Origin: DATGPD01 sp041398565
GTDB taxonomy: Bacteria; Planctomycetota; UBA1135; UBA2386
Assembly (NCBI GenBank): GCA_041398565.1
Contig: JAWKUN010000005.1
Coordinates: 682,001-746,000, forward strand
Length of the DNA stretch: 64,000 nucleotides
Direction of reading: 5' to 3'
The translations under genes were made by a program, and so were the position numbers. Shown piece after piece: positions 46,329 to 55,074 of the stretch. The notes below the pieces were generated by a model. It worked only from the letters and a program-made list of their open reading frames with translations. It was not told the DNA's origin and did no database searches. Within the stretch, counting starts at the first letter, position 1. Every line of letters starts with the position of its first letter.

Positions 46329-47951
46329 TCAGCGGACCCCGAGTCCGAGCGCGCCGGTGAACACGGCGCCGAGCGCGTTCTGGTTCGTGGACGACGCGAA
46401 CTGCACGTAGGCCGCCTGCCGCGCCATGTTCATCGGCACGGACACCGGCATGAACGCACTCCCGGACGCGTCGACGGCGATCGGCATGACGAAGTCGGCG
46501 CTGGTGTAGAGAGTGCACCCGGCGGCTCCGTAGGGCCGCAGATCGAGTGGCAGCGCCAGGCCGCCGATCGACGTGTTGCTGCGGCCGACGAGCAGCATGG
46601 CCATGCCGTTCGGCTGCGCGCCGGCCAGGCGCAGGCGGAAGGTGTTGCCGAAGTCGGGCCGATCCGTGCTCGCACTCAGCGTACCGCCGCACGATGTGCC
46701 GATCGCGCCGAGGGCGATCGATCGGGGATTGAAGTTCACCCGCTCGAGCACGAGGCCGAGGGTGCTGCCCGACAAGGCTCCCACTGCGTTGACGCCGTAG
46801 GCGACACCGGCTTCGAGGTCGAGGCTGACGGGACCGAGGACGCGGTTGGTCGTGCCGGCGGCAAACACGCTGACGTCGTAGGTGCCACCCGGGAGTTCGG
46901 CCGACGTCTCGTTGGGATTGCGCAGCCCGGTGAGGGTGGCGATGCGGCGGCCGCCCTGCTCGACGGCCACGTCCACGGCCGGAGCGTCTGCCAGGTGACG
47001 CACGGTCACCCGGGCGTTGCCGGCGGCCGGGGCCGTCGCCGAGCTCGCGAACAACGCGAGCGCGATCCCGCCGCCCTCGCGCAAGTGAGCGATCGCGACG
47101 TAGCGCGCCGCGGGAGCGAGGGTGGGCCGGGCAGACAGCACGGTCTGGCTCTGCACGCGCACATCGATGCCGTAGGTCTGCGGTGCCAGAGCGAACGGAC
47201 CACGCCGGTCGGAGAAGTCGAACGAGAACAGCGACGCGTTGTCGACGAACACCTCGGCCGGCGCGGGCAGGCCGGGAATGCCGTGGATCACCTCGAGCGC
47301 TGCCTTCGGCGGGTTGAGGTCGATGTGCTGCGTGAACAACTCGAGGCTACTGCCGGCCAGGGAACCGACGGCGTAAACGATCGTGACCACTCCCGACGGC
47401 AGATCGACGCTGGCCGGGCCGAGCACCGGCGTCATGCCGCCGGCCGGGAAGATCGCGGCCGTGTATGCGCCGCCAGGGACGTCGCCTTGCTGTCCGGCTC
47501 CGTTCGACAGGTTGGTGAGACGAGCCGTGAGGCTGCCGTTCCGGCGCAGCTCCACGTCGACGACGGGCGCCGCCGCGGTGTGACGCACGACGACGCGGGC
47601 ATTGCCGGCCACGATCGACGAGATGTCGTTCGCGAAGAGCGTCAAGGCATTGCCGCCGGACGCGTCGAGGTGAGCGATCGCGGTGTAGTTGCGTCCGGCC
47701 TGCAGATCGAGGTTGGCCGTCAGCACCGGCATGCCCTGCAGCCTGACCTCGACCGCGTAGCGCGCCGGCGGCAGGGACAACGGGCCCTGGCTGGTGCCGA
47801 AGTCGAAGGCGAACAGACGGTTGTTGTTGGCGAAGACCTCGACCGCGGAGGGTAGGCCCGGAATGCCGTGGATGACGGAGAGCTTGACGTCTTGCCCGGC
47901 GGCGCCGGTGGCCAGAGCCGAGGCAAGGAGTAGAGAAGTGAACGTCTTCAT
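46329..47951 (-). CDS. Exported DUF4397 tandem-domain protein
   Basis: This protein has 540 aa from the ATG at 47951 (signal peptide MKTFTSLLLASALATGAAG). Two DUF4397 domains of about 200 residues stand in tandem, each with LSVIHGIPGLP / LEVIHGIPGLP at the start, an AEVFVDN / VEVFANN strand, an AIAHL turn, and ARVVVRHTAAAPVVDV / ARVTVRHLADAPAVDV. A C-terminal module of about 130 residues follows (DFVMPIAVDASGSAFMPVSV, YVQFASSTNQN). DUF4397 domains are beta-sandwiches in cell-surface proteins, without known enzymatic activity. The two copies are about 40 percent alike by eye, indicating internal duplication. Confidence 0.88.
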   Translation of the reverse strand: MKTFTSLLLASALATGAAGQDVKLSVIHGIPGLPSAVEVFANNNRLFAFDFGTSQGPLSLPPARYAVEVRLQGMPVLTANLDLQAGRNYTAIAHLDASGGNALTLFANDISSIVAGNARVVVRHTAAAPVVDVELRRNGSLTARLTNLSNGAGQQGDVPGGAYTAAIFPAGGMTPVLGPASVDLPSGVVTIVYAVGSLAGSSLELFTQHIDLNPPKAALEVIHGIPGLPAPAEVFVDNASLFSFDFSDRRGPFALAPQTYGIDVRVQSQTVLSARPTLAPAARYVAIAHLREGGGIALALFASSATAPAAGNARVTVRHLADAPAVDVAVEQGGRRIATLTGLRNPNETSAELPGGTYDVSVFAAGTTNRVLGPVSLDLEAGVAYGVNAVGALSGSTLGLVLERVNFNPRSIALGAIGTSCGGTLSASTDRPDFGNTFRLRLAGAQPNGMAMLLVGRSNTSIGGLALPLDLRPYGAAGCTLYTSADFVMPIAVDASGSAFMPVSVPMNMARQAAYVQFASSTNQNALGAVFTGALGLGVR

Positions 47952-47973
47952 GGCGTGCGTGTGATGTGTGAGA

Positions 47974-47995
47974 GCGTCGCTGGCGAAGGCGACGC
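47974..47995 (-). other. Hairpin in the 5' leader of the DUF4397 gene
   Basis: GCGTCGC (47974-47980) pairs with GCGACGC (47989-47995) across an 8-base loop. It lies 23-44 bases upstream of the start codon on the transcript of the DUF4397 gene. The rest of the 431-nt gap (47952-48382) shows nothing I can name. Confidence 0.35.
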
Positions 47996-48382
47996 GCGGC
48001 GTTCGCGCCGTCAGCAAGGTGGGATGCAGCACTCGCTGCTTTTGCCGCGGATTCGCGAGGCGTGAGCGGAATGGCACAAGGCGCGCACAACTCGACGTGC
48101 GCATCCGCACGCGGTGCAACCGCCCTTGTGGCGACGGTCGAACTCACCGCCGTCCATGTCGGACTCGCACGGTCACCGGGTTGCACGGGAGCGCGTGACC
48201 GACGGTGCCTTCTCCCGACAGCGCAGCGCCGGGCCGCTTCCGTCTTGCGCCCGGACGTCCACTTCCGCTCGTGTGGCCGGAAGGACGTTCGCGCGCGCGC
48301 GGCAGCCCGAGGCCGCGTTCCACTCGGCTCTACGGCTCGAGCGTCGCGTCGACTCGCTGGCTCGGGGCGAGCCTCGGGGCCT

Positions 48383-48775
48383 TCATTCGTCGCCGATCGC
48401 GTAGTCGAAGACGTAACCGTGGACGCCGGCTTCGATCACGATCTTCATCTGGCCGTGAAGGCCCGAGAGCTCCTCGGTGCCCGAGCCGGGAACGACCTCG
48501 ATGCGCAAGACCTCGGCCCTCTCCGACATCAGCCCGAAGTGCTGCAGGACGAAGCGACCCCGACGACCGTCGAGCGTGCCCTCGACGACCTCCATCGCGA
48601 CGTAACCCGCGCCCCCCTCGGAGCCGCGATACGCGAGCATCACGCCCTCGCTGCGCGCGTCGAGCACACCCTTGAAGACCTTGTTCGAGATCTTCATGCG
48701 CGCAACGCCGTCGGGGATGTCGCCGTCGGAGACAGGGGTGACTTCGACGTCGAAGGAGCCGGAGATCGTCTTCAT
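48383..48775 (-). CDS. DUF3224 family protein
   Basis: This 130-aa protein has the length of a single DUF3224 domain. Seen: the start MKTISGSFDVEVTPVSDGD, ARMKISNKVFKGVLDARSEG, AYRGSEGGAGYVAMEVVEGT, GRRGRFVLQHFGLMSERAEV and VVPGSGTEELSGLHGQMKI. The family forms a small beta-barrel of the avidin or allene-oxide-cyclase type, found mostly in Actinobacteria and Proteobacteria; its ligand is unknown. There is no signal peptide, so it acts in the cytoplasm. It stands alone, 115 nt downstream of the caspase-like gene's stop. Acquisition by transfer is possible but not evident from base composition by eye. Confidence 0.9.
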   Translation of the reverse strand: MKTISGSFDVEVTPVSDGDIPDGVARMKISNKVFKGVLDARSEGVMLAYRGSEGGAGYVAMEVVEGTLDGRRGRFVLQHFGLMSERAEVLRIEVVPGSGTEELSGLHGQMKIVIEAGVHGYVFDYAIGDE

Positions 48776-48890
48776 GGACGGACCGTAGCGACGGGCACCT
48801 CGATGTGATCGAACTTCTGCGACAGGTGTCCGATCTACGGCCGCGAACTCGTGGACCCGGCGCGCGACGCGATCCCGATCAGCCAGCCGG

Positions 48891-51782
48891 TCACTTGATC
48901 AGCGTCATGAGGTCCTTCACGGGAGGACTCGTGAACTCGAAGTGCACGTCGTGACCCTCGACTCGGACGCGCAGGGTATCGATCGTCTGCTCGAGGAGCG
49001 GCACCACGAGCGCCGGCGAACGGTCGCGGAGAAGGTCCATGAGCTGCCGGGGATCGCGCTCGATGCGTGTCAGTGCCTCTGCGTCCTCGGCATCCTTCTT
49101 CAGGAGGGTGAACGTTCCACGAACGGCGAGACGGTCGGGAGACGACGACGCCAGACGAGCGGTGACTGTCACGCCCTTGGCGTGACCTTGGCTCAGCTTC
49201 GACAGCGCCATCGAGTAGAAGAACAACCGCTGTTCGGACTCGGCGGCCTCCGCAACGGGGGCGACCCCGGGCGCGGGTTTCGCCGCGCGATCGGTGTCGC
49301 GCACGTCGGTGTCAGCGATCACGAGGAGGTGGTCCTTGGCTTGGATCACCGGCACACTCTCCTTGTTGAACACGAGGTCACGCACCCGCTGCGGGTTCTT
49401 CGTGTCGATCGCCAGCATGCCACGCGCGTGTCCGTTGTCGAGTTCGATCAGGACCATGAGGGCGCGGTCGCAGTCGGGCATGGCGCTGTTCATGGCCTTC
49501 GCAAGGTCATCCGTTGCCGGGATTCGATCGAGCCCTAGACGTCGAGCCAGCTCGAAGTCGACCTCGGCGAGCAGCTCGTACTCGTCGGGGACGTACTGCA
49601 TCGCCAGCCCCCATCGCGACGCCAGCACGTCGTGCGCGGTCCTGGCACTGTCCGGTTTGCGCGGCTCGACGACACCGGGAACACGCAGTTCAGACACCGC
49701 AGTCCCGTCCAGCCGCGCCAGATAACGCCTGGCACGCTCGTTGTACTTCAGCGCCTCCTTGTAGCTGGCCCTCGCCTTGTCGAGGTCGCCGTCGGCCTCG
49801 TGCTGGTTGCCGGCCATCAGGTGGCGCGAATAGAGCCGTGTCCTGATGTCCTCGATCTGCTCGTCGAAGCGCTGGCCGTAGTCGGCGTTGGCCTGGCTGC
49901 GCACCGCCAGGTAGCTGTCCAGAGCCTGCTCCAGATCGCCGGCGGCGTAGGCTCGGTTGCCGGCCTCGAATCCCTGGCGCACGGCGAGGGGCACGCGCTC
50001 GCGTTCGAGTTCGGTCATCAGCCGCGACAGCTCCTCCTGGTTCGCGACCTGAGGGTTGCCCTGCGCGGCCTTCCACCAGGCGACGACCTCGTCGGCGGCA
50101 TCGAAGTCACCGTTTCGGCGCCCGGTGGCGAGCGCTCGCTCCAGACGTGCGCGCGCCCACCGAGCATCGACGTATCGACGCCACGCCGTCATCGCCGAGC
50201 CTCCGGCTTCGATGTTCTGCAGATTGGTCCGCGCCAAGTCCCACCTCTCGTAGGCGATGTTCTGTCGCGCGGCCTGCCACTCGCTGGCATCGAAGCCGCG
50301 CACGTCAGGCTGCTCATCGGGGGCGGCCGAGTCGCTGACGCCGAGGCCCAGGTCGTCCCCGAGCTGGTCGAGGGCAGCCTTCGACAGCGCCACTGGCGCC
50401 TCCACGAGCGGGATACCCGCGTGCTGCCCGGATCGATCGCGAAGCCACGCGCTCGGCTGAGCGTCGATGCTTGCCACCTCGAGCCGACGGCTACCGCGCA
50501 TGAGTTGCAGGTCGATGCGGGCGCCGGTGGCGGGAACCCGCAGCTCGACCTCGCCCTTGCCGTCGGTGACGCCCGACAGCACGTGGTAGCGGTCGCGAGC
50601 GCCGGCAACTTGGGCACGCACCTCCACTACCCGTGGCGGAGTCACCCGCACGCGCAGCACGGTGACGTGCGGTAGCAGCGGCACCGTCACCTCGCCGTCG
50701 GCACGCTCGTCGCCGAGGGGCAACGACTCGGAACGCGTGAGATATCCCTCGGCGTGCACCTCGAGCTGGTGGTTGCCCGGGGCCGCAGCCAGCGCCAGAC
50801 CGCCTTCGCTCGTCTCGTGCTTGGTGTCATCGAGGCGCACCGCGGCGCGCTCGACGCGGCCACCGGTCAGCGCGTCCACCAGGCGCACCCTGAACGCGAT
50901 GCGCCGCGGCACCACCACCGCCGGCGAGGTCTTGGCCAACACCGAGTCGGACGGCGGCACCAACTCCGGCACCTGGGAGCCCGCGGTACGCCGCTCGGTC
51001 AACTCCTTTGCCTGGCGAAACACGTCACCCAGGTCGGCCGTGCCGCTCTGCTTGGCGCGCATGTCGAGTGCCTCGGCGAACGCCTGGCTGAACACGAACG
51101 GCGCCCCCGGCGACGGCGCGAGCGCGAACTTGCCGCTGGTGGCGCTGAACACCTGCCACGCCTTGGCGCGCACCGCGACGGCGTCCTTGGGCGGAGCCGC
51201 CACGTTCGGCCGGCACGCGTCCACGACCAGCGCCGTCGCCAGCTCCACCCCCCGCGTGCGCGCAGCCGCGTAGGCCGCGTCCAGCCAAGCCACGAGCTGC
51301 CGCTGAGTCACCACCGGCGCAAAGCCGTTCGCCACCTGCTGCGTGAAGTGGCCGAACAGCTGCTGCTCGCCACCCTGCGTGAACCCGTGCCCCACCCACA
51401 ACACGAGCAGGGTGCCCTGCTGGATCGTCTTGCCGTCGCCGATGCTGGAGGCCGCCCGTTCGATCGCCGCCTGCACCGCGGCCTCGTGCACCTGGTCGCG
51501 CGACAGCTCGACGATCGAGGCTCGGGAGAAGCCGGCGTGCTGCACCAGCGCCTGGCGCAGCGCCTCGCCGCTCGGTTTGGCGCTCGGCACGTCGAACGCC
51601 GCATTCCCGTAGCGGTCGGCGGTGACGATCACCGCGGCCCGCGCGCGGGCACCGCCGGTCGGGCCGGCTTCGCCCCAGCGGAGCGCACGCTCGGGCAGAA
51701 AGCCGACTTCGCGCTGGGTGGCGAGCGGCGCAGCGAGGAGGGTCAGCAGGGTGAGCGGGACGATGCCGCAGCGGGTGCTCAT
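48891..51782 (-). CDS. Exported caspase-like protein with TPR region
   Basis: This protein has 963 aa from the ATG at 51782 (signal peptide MSTRCGIVPLTLLTLLAAPLA). The N-terminal domain (40-260) is a metacaspase/peptidase C14 fold: AVIVTADRYGNAAF, LLVLWVGHGFTQGG with His132 and TALVVDACRPNV with Cys190. It is followed by two small beta domains (320-470) of PEGA or carboxypeptidase-regulatory type (HQLEVHAEGYLTRSE), TPR-like helices (EWQAARQNIAYERWDLARTN, EAGNRAYAAGDLEQALDSYL, DLDKARASYKEALKYNERAR) and a C-terminal domain of about 250 residues of unknown type. The catalytic pair is intact, so it may be an active cysteine protease outside the cytoplasm. Confidence 0.85.
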   Translation of the reverse strand: MSTRCGIVPLTLLTLLAAPLATQREVGFLPERALRWGEAGPTGGARARAAVIVTADRYGNAAFDVPSAKPSGEALRQALVQHAGFSRASIVELSRDQVHEAAVQAAIERAASSIGDGKTIQQGTLLVLWVGHGFTQGGEQQLFGHFTQQVANGFAPVVTQRQLVAWLDAAYAAARTRGVELATALVVDACRPNVAAPPKDAVAVRAKAWQVFSATSGKFALAPSPGAPFVFSQAFAEALDMRAKQSGTADLGDVFRQAKELTERRTAGSQVPELVPPSDSVLAKTSPAVVVPRRIAFRVRLVDALTGGRVERAAVRLDDTKHETSEGGLALAAAPGNHQLEVHAEGYLTRSESLPLGDERADGEVTVPLLPHVTVLRVRVTPPRVVEVRAQVAGARDRYHVLSGVTDGKGEVELRVPATGARIDLQLMRGSRRLEVASIDAQPSAWLRDRSGQHAGIPLVEAPVALSKAALDQLGDDLGLGVSDSAAPDEQPDVRGFDASEWQAARQNIAYERWDLARTNLQNIEAGGSAMTAWRRYVDARWARARLERALATGRRNGDFDAADEVVAWWKAAQGNPQVANQEELSRLMTELERERVPLAVRQGFEAGNRAYAAGDLEQALDSYLAVRSQANADYGQRFDEQIEDIRTRLYSRHLMAGNQHEADGDLDKARASYKEALKYNERARRYLARLDGTAVSELRVPGVVEPRKPDSARTAHDVLASRWGLAMQYVPDEYELLAEVDFELARRLGLDRIPATDDLAKAMNSAMPDCDRALMVLIELDNGHARGMLAIDTKNPQRVRDLVFNKESVPVIQAKDHLLVIADTDVRDTDRAAKPAPGVAPVAEAAESEQRLFFYSMALSKLSQGHAKGVTVTARLASSSPDRLAVRGTFTLLKKDAEDAEALTRIERDPRQLMDLLRDRSPALVVPLLEQTIDTLRVRVEGHDVHFEFTSPPVKDLMTLIK

Positions 51783-51932
51783 GGGCCGGTCTCGGAAGGT
51801 CCTTCTGGGCGCGCCGAACATAGCGCGGCCGGCTCAGCCCGCGGTGAATTCCGACTCGCCGGCAGCGCCCTCGCCGTCTCCAGTTGGCACTCGCGCGCCT
51901 GCGTACGACGCACGCGCAGCCGGCCCCGGCCG

Positions 51933-53042
51933 TCACTGTAGATCGGCCACGAAGCTCGCGAACGTGGGGTGCGCTGCGCTGGTGCCGAAGGCGGTGCCGA
52001 ACAGCACCGTGCAGCTGCTGTGCGTGTGCACGGCCACGGCCACCGTGCCGTTGCGGAACACCGGGCCGCCGGAGTCGCCGCCGCTGGAGTCGATGCGGTA
52101 GCGCACCTCGTCGCCGACGACCCGATCGATGTCGCCGATGGCAGCCTCGAGCGCGAAGTTCCGCACGCCATCGGCGGACCCGCAGCCAGCGCGCGTGCAC
52201 GAGACGTTCTTCTGCGGGGCGGCGAGCGTGAACCGCGTGCCCTGGCGCGCGTAGGGGAAGATCCGGAACTTCGGGCCGACGCGGAAGACCCCGAAGTCGT
52301 TGCCGACGCCACCGTTCACGAAGCGCGCGGTCCCCGGACTGTAGGTGTACTGGTGCTCCGCCGGAGGATGGACCAGGCTGCCGTCGGCGTTGGACAGCGG
52401 CACGTTGAACTCCGCCACCATGCCGGTGAGGTCGGGCATGTCGAGGCAGTGCCCAGCAGTCGCGATGCCGTTGGAAGTGTTGACGAGCCAGCCCGTGCAC
52501 ACGCCGATGGTGCTGCCGAGCTCGATGACCATGCGGCAGACCGCGTTGTGCTGGGCGGGAAGACGATCGTCGCTCAAGCCACAGATCGACGTTGGCGTCC
52601 AACTACCGCCACCGACGGCCAAACGACACACGTGCACCGAAGATGCGGTGGCGCCCGGGCCGGCGATGAGCTGCAGTCTCACGGCGGGACCGTTGAAGTA
52701 CGCCGACGAGGCGCACCCACCGACGAAGTCCTTCGGGCACAGCCTCTCCGTCGCGCCGTCGAGCAACGAGGCGATCTCGAGCACCGAGCCCTTGCTGAGC
52801 TCCGAGCGATCGAAGTGCAGGCGCACCGACGAGCCGTGACCGAAGACGATGGTCTCGGCCGCTGCCACGGACACGCCGAGCGGGCTGCGCGACGCCGACA
52901 AGGTCTGGTCGTGTGCCTGCACGTAGCCGACCACGGCGAGCGGCGCATGCGCGCGCGGCTGTGACGGCGCGGACTGCGCGGCGAGCGACGCCACCGGCAC
53001 CAGAGTGGAGATCGCGAAGAGGAAGACGTGGAGCGTTCGCAT
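51933..53042 (-). CDS. Secreted trypsin-like serine protease
   Basis: This protein has 369 aa from the ATG at 53042 (MRTLHVFLFAISTLVPVASL signal peptide). The chymotrypsin-fold triad is complete: His198 in ATAGHCLD, Asp249 in VGNDFGVFRV and Ser324 in DSSGGDSGGPVFR. Several cysteine pairs suit disulfides outside the cytoplasm. An N-terminal domain of about 150 residues (VGYVQAHDQTLSASR, VRLHFDRSELSKG) precedes the protease and may be a beta-sandwich. Substrates are unknown. Repeat copy E lies about 195 nt upstream of the start. Confidence 0.9.
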   Translation of the reverse strand: MRTLHVFLFAISTLVPVASLAAQSAPSQPRAHAPLAVVGYVQAHDQTLSASRSPLGVSVAAAETIVFGHGSSVRLHFDRSELSKGSVLEIASLLDGATERLCPKDFVGGCASSAYFNGPAVRLQLIAGPGATASSVHVCRLAVGGGSWTPTSICGLSDDRLPAQHNAVCRMVIELGSTIGVCTGWLVNTSNGIATAGHCLDMPDLTGMVAEFNVPLSNADGSLVHPPAEHQYTYSPGTARFVNGGVGNDFGVFRVGPKFRIFPYARQGTRFTLAAPQKNVSCTRAGCGSADGVRNFALEAAIGDIDRVVGDEVRYRIDSSGGDSGGPVFRNGTVAVAVHTHSSCTVLFGTAFGTSAAHPTFASFVADLQ

Positions 53043-53237
53043 GTTCGGTTCGAAGTTGGGCGAGAGCGTGTCCGGGCTGTCGTCTCGGACGCGAAACGGA
53101 GGCCGCGACCGACAAGAAGGGTGGGCGATTGCGGTGCGACCCTCGGCCACGGTCGGAGTAGCCCCTGGCCGAGTCCGTCCGTTGCCGCCTCGAGACCGCG
53201 GCCACTCCCGAGCGGGAAGCCGTGCGGGCGCGCTACT

Positions 53238-53418
53238 GAGCTGCAAGTGCTGCGAATCCTCGCGGCACGCGCGAATCTGCAGGGCGTGTAGTCCGCCATG
53301 GTGCCGGATTCGCCCTGCCTGAGCAGCTCTGGAGCCGCCGGCCACAAAGCGTCCTGCGGCCCCCGCTGGTCGGCGCGCGGCGCCGACTCGCACCCTTGGT
53401 GCGGCCGCAGGCTGCGAT
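53238..53418 (+). repeat. 184-nt structured repeat, copy E
   Basis: A divergent copy with the common fold partly changed. P3 is perfect, GCAGGGCG (53279-53286) with CGCCCTGC (53311-53318), where copy A has a different, also pairing, sequence. P4 is GTCGGCGC-GCG-GCGCCGAC (53369-53387). P5 is CGCACC-CTT-GGTGCG (53389-53403). P6 is GCGGCC-GCA-GGCTGC (53401-53415). P1 is weaker here (GCTGC/GCAGC plus scattered pairs). It lies between the methyltransferase stop and the protease start. Confidence 0.78.
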
Positions 53419-53429
53419 GTGCTCTCGGT

Positions 53430-54239
53430 TCAGTCTCGGCGCGCCACGAGGTATGCGATCCACTGCGGGGCCGCCTCACCCGCACGTGCTAGGCGAAAGC
53501 GACCGTTGCCGAGGCCGCGCGGCGTCGTGCCCTGCCACAGGAAGCCATGGCTGGCGAAGCCGGCGGCGTGGACGAGCCGGCTGAGCTCCGGCGGTGTCCA
53601 CAGGCGCCAGTCGTACACGAACGCGTCGCGCAGGGCGGTGCCGTCGGCGAACTCGAAGTGGATGCGGCAGTCGATGTGGTAAGTGAGCGGGTCGAAGTGC
53701 GCCTGGTCCCAGACGTACACGAAGCGACCCATCCGCTGGCGGTCCTCGAACTCGACCTGGGTCATCGCGCCGCCCCACACGTCCAGCATGAGGATGCCAC
53801 CTGGATGAAGGGCGTCCTTGCACCGACGGAGGTAGGCCGCGAGGGCGGAGTCCGTCTTGAGGACGCAGTAGCTGAAATTGAAGGCGCAGATGGCATCGGC
53901 ACGCGGTTGGCGCGGTGCGCGCACGTCGGCGCAGCGCAGGTGGAGCCGCGCGCGCGCTGCCGCGGACAGGGTGCGGTCGGCGCGGGCGTCGGCCCACGCG
54001 AGCGTCGTGGGGTCGTGGTCGACGGCGAACGCGACGTTGTCGCGGTGCCGCTGCACCCAGGTGCGCGCGATCGCGGCGCTGCCGCAGAAGTCCTCGCGCA
54101 GGATGCGAGCCGAGCGACGGGCGCTGGCACGGAAGTGACGCGTCAGGAGGGTGACGGCGCGCGCCGGGTCCTGCACCGCGCGCTCGTACAGGGCGAACTT
54201 GTCGGCACGCAACGCCGCGGAGCCGGATCGGGGTGGCAC
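53430..54239 (-). CDS. Class I SAM-dependent methyltransferase
   Basis: This protein has 269 aa from the GTG at 54239; there is no ATG, and the open frame runs upstream into repeat copy F, which is not coding. The start is uncertain. The Rossmann-fold methyltransferase core shows LREDFCGSAAIARTWVQ (SAM-binding region, glycine motif altered to DFCGSA), FAVDHDPTTLAWADARA with the acidic residue after strand 2, ICAFNFSYCVL (motif II), and LHPGGILMLDVWGG (motif III). The domain end (YDWRLWTPPELSRLVHAAGF) suits small-molecule methyltransferases. It is enclosed by structured repeats at both ends (copies E and F). Confidence 0.82.
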   Translation of the reverse strand: MPPRSGSAALRADKFALYERAVQDPARAVTLLTRHFRASARRSARILREDFCGSAAIARTWVQRHRDNVAFAVDHDPTTLAWADARADRTLSAAARARLHLRCADVRAPRQPRADAICAFNFSYCVLKTDSALAAYLRRCKDALHPGGILMLDVWGGAMTQVEFEDRQRMGRFVYVWDQAHFDPLTYHIDCRIHFEFADGTALRDAFVYDWRLWTPPELSRLVHAAGFASHGFLWQGTTPRGLGNGRFRLARAGEAAPQWIAYLVARRD

Positions 54240-54285
54240 GTTGGCCCCGGAGCGTAGGGCATCGCGTTCTCGGGGCCGACCTCCT

Positions 54286-54469
54286 GCGCTGCAAGGGCCG
54301 CGATTGCTCGCGTGGAACGCGAACTCTGCCGTGACGCTCCCTTGGTGTGGACGGTCCCGCGGCAACAACCGAGCGACCCTGGAAGCCCCGAACAACATCA
54401 TCGCCGGCGGCCCCTCGTGGCGAGCGAAGCGAGCGCAACCCGTGGGTTGCCCGACCGACGGCTGCGATG
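54286..54469 (+). repeat. 184-nt structured repeat, copy F
   Basis: The most divergent full-length copy. P1 pairs GCTGCAAGGGCCGC with GCGACCCTGGAAGC (few mismatches). P2 keeps TCGCG/CGCGA. P3 is TGCCG/CGGCA (54327-54331 and 54360-54364). P5 is GCAACC (54435-54440) with GGTTGC (54445-54450). The P4 hairpin is replaced by CTCG-TGG-CGAG (54414-54424). P5 again differs in both arms from copies A and D. It lies between the methyltransferase start and bL33; the following 306 nt (54470-54775) hold no gene I can support. Confidence 0.72.
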
Positions 54470-54775
54470 CACCGCGGCGACTCCTCGGCGCCCTACGGCC
54501 GACGCAACCAGCGCACCCGCCGCCTCCTCGCCTTCGTCCCCGACACCGCCTCACGGCCGGAACGAACCTCTGCCACGGCCTCGCCTCGATCTCGCGGTTG
54601 GGCTGCCGAGTCGGAAGGGCCGCCGTCAGGGGCGGCCCCCCCCAACTCACCGCGGTCGCCAGGCCGAACGACCGGGATCTGGGGCCCAGTCGACGCGAGG
54701 CTTGAAAGGCGCCGGCTCGCGGCTACGGTTTCCGCCCCGGATTCTCGCGGTCCCAGCCGCGCCGAGGTCATCGCC

Positions 54776-54940
54776 ATGGCCAAGCCCAAGAAGAAGAAAG
54801 AGATCGTGTTCCTGGTCTGCGAGGAGACCGGCGAGCGCAATTACACCATCCGCAAGAAGCCTGGCACGCCCAAGCTGACGCTGATGAAGTACTGCGCGAA
54901 GCTGCGCAAGCACACCAAGCACACCGAGAAGAAGAAGTGA
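54776..54940 (+). CDS. rpmG: 50S ribosomal protein bL33
   Basis: This 54-aa protein (MAKPKKKKEIVFLVCEETGE...) has the length and pattern of bL33 of the large ribosomal subunit. Seen: lysine-rich start, RNYTIRKKPGTPKLTLMKYC and the HTKHTEKKK end. In zinc-binding bL33 two CxxC pairs are present; here only the first cysteine of each remains (VCEETG and YCAKL), so it is of the zinc-independent kind. The ATG lacks a strong Shine-Dalgarno sequence. It is not next to secE/nusG. A GC-rich convergent gap follows. Confidence 0.95.
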   Translation: MAKPKKKKEIVFLVCEETGERNYTIRKKPGTPKLTLMKYCAKLRKHTKHTEKKK

Positions 54941-54973
54941 CCCCGGGGCGGGGGCGAGCCGAGGCCGGCCCGC

Positions 54974-55012
54974 TGTCCCCTGCTGGTGTCCCCTGCTGGT
55001 GTCCCCTGCTGG
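54974..55012. repeat. Three tandem 13-bp repeats
   Basis: TGTCCCCTGCTGG occurs three times in direct tandem (54974-54986, 54987-54999, 55000-55012), followed by looser GGCTG/GCCATACC-type repeats to about 55045. It is a short tandem repeat in the convergent gap after bL33. No spacers or other signs of CRISPR exist. Confidence 0.75.
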
Positions 55013-55074
55013 CTGCCCGGCTGGGCTGCCATACCGCCCTGCCATACAGGCGGCCCCCCCCAACCGCCTGCTCA

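Noticed and set aside
53238..54469. The structured repeats as integron attC sites
   Set aside because: The layout (gene flanked by same-strand structured elements) is similar, but the elements are longer than usual attC sites and I could not find the RYYYAAC/GTTRRRY cores at their ends; no integrase gene is in the window.
54974..55012. Tandem TGTCCCCTGCTGG units as a CRISPR array
   Set aside because: There are no spacers between the units and no cas genes.
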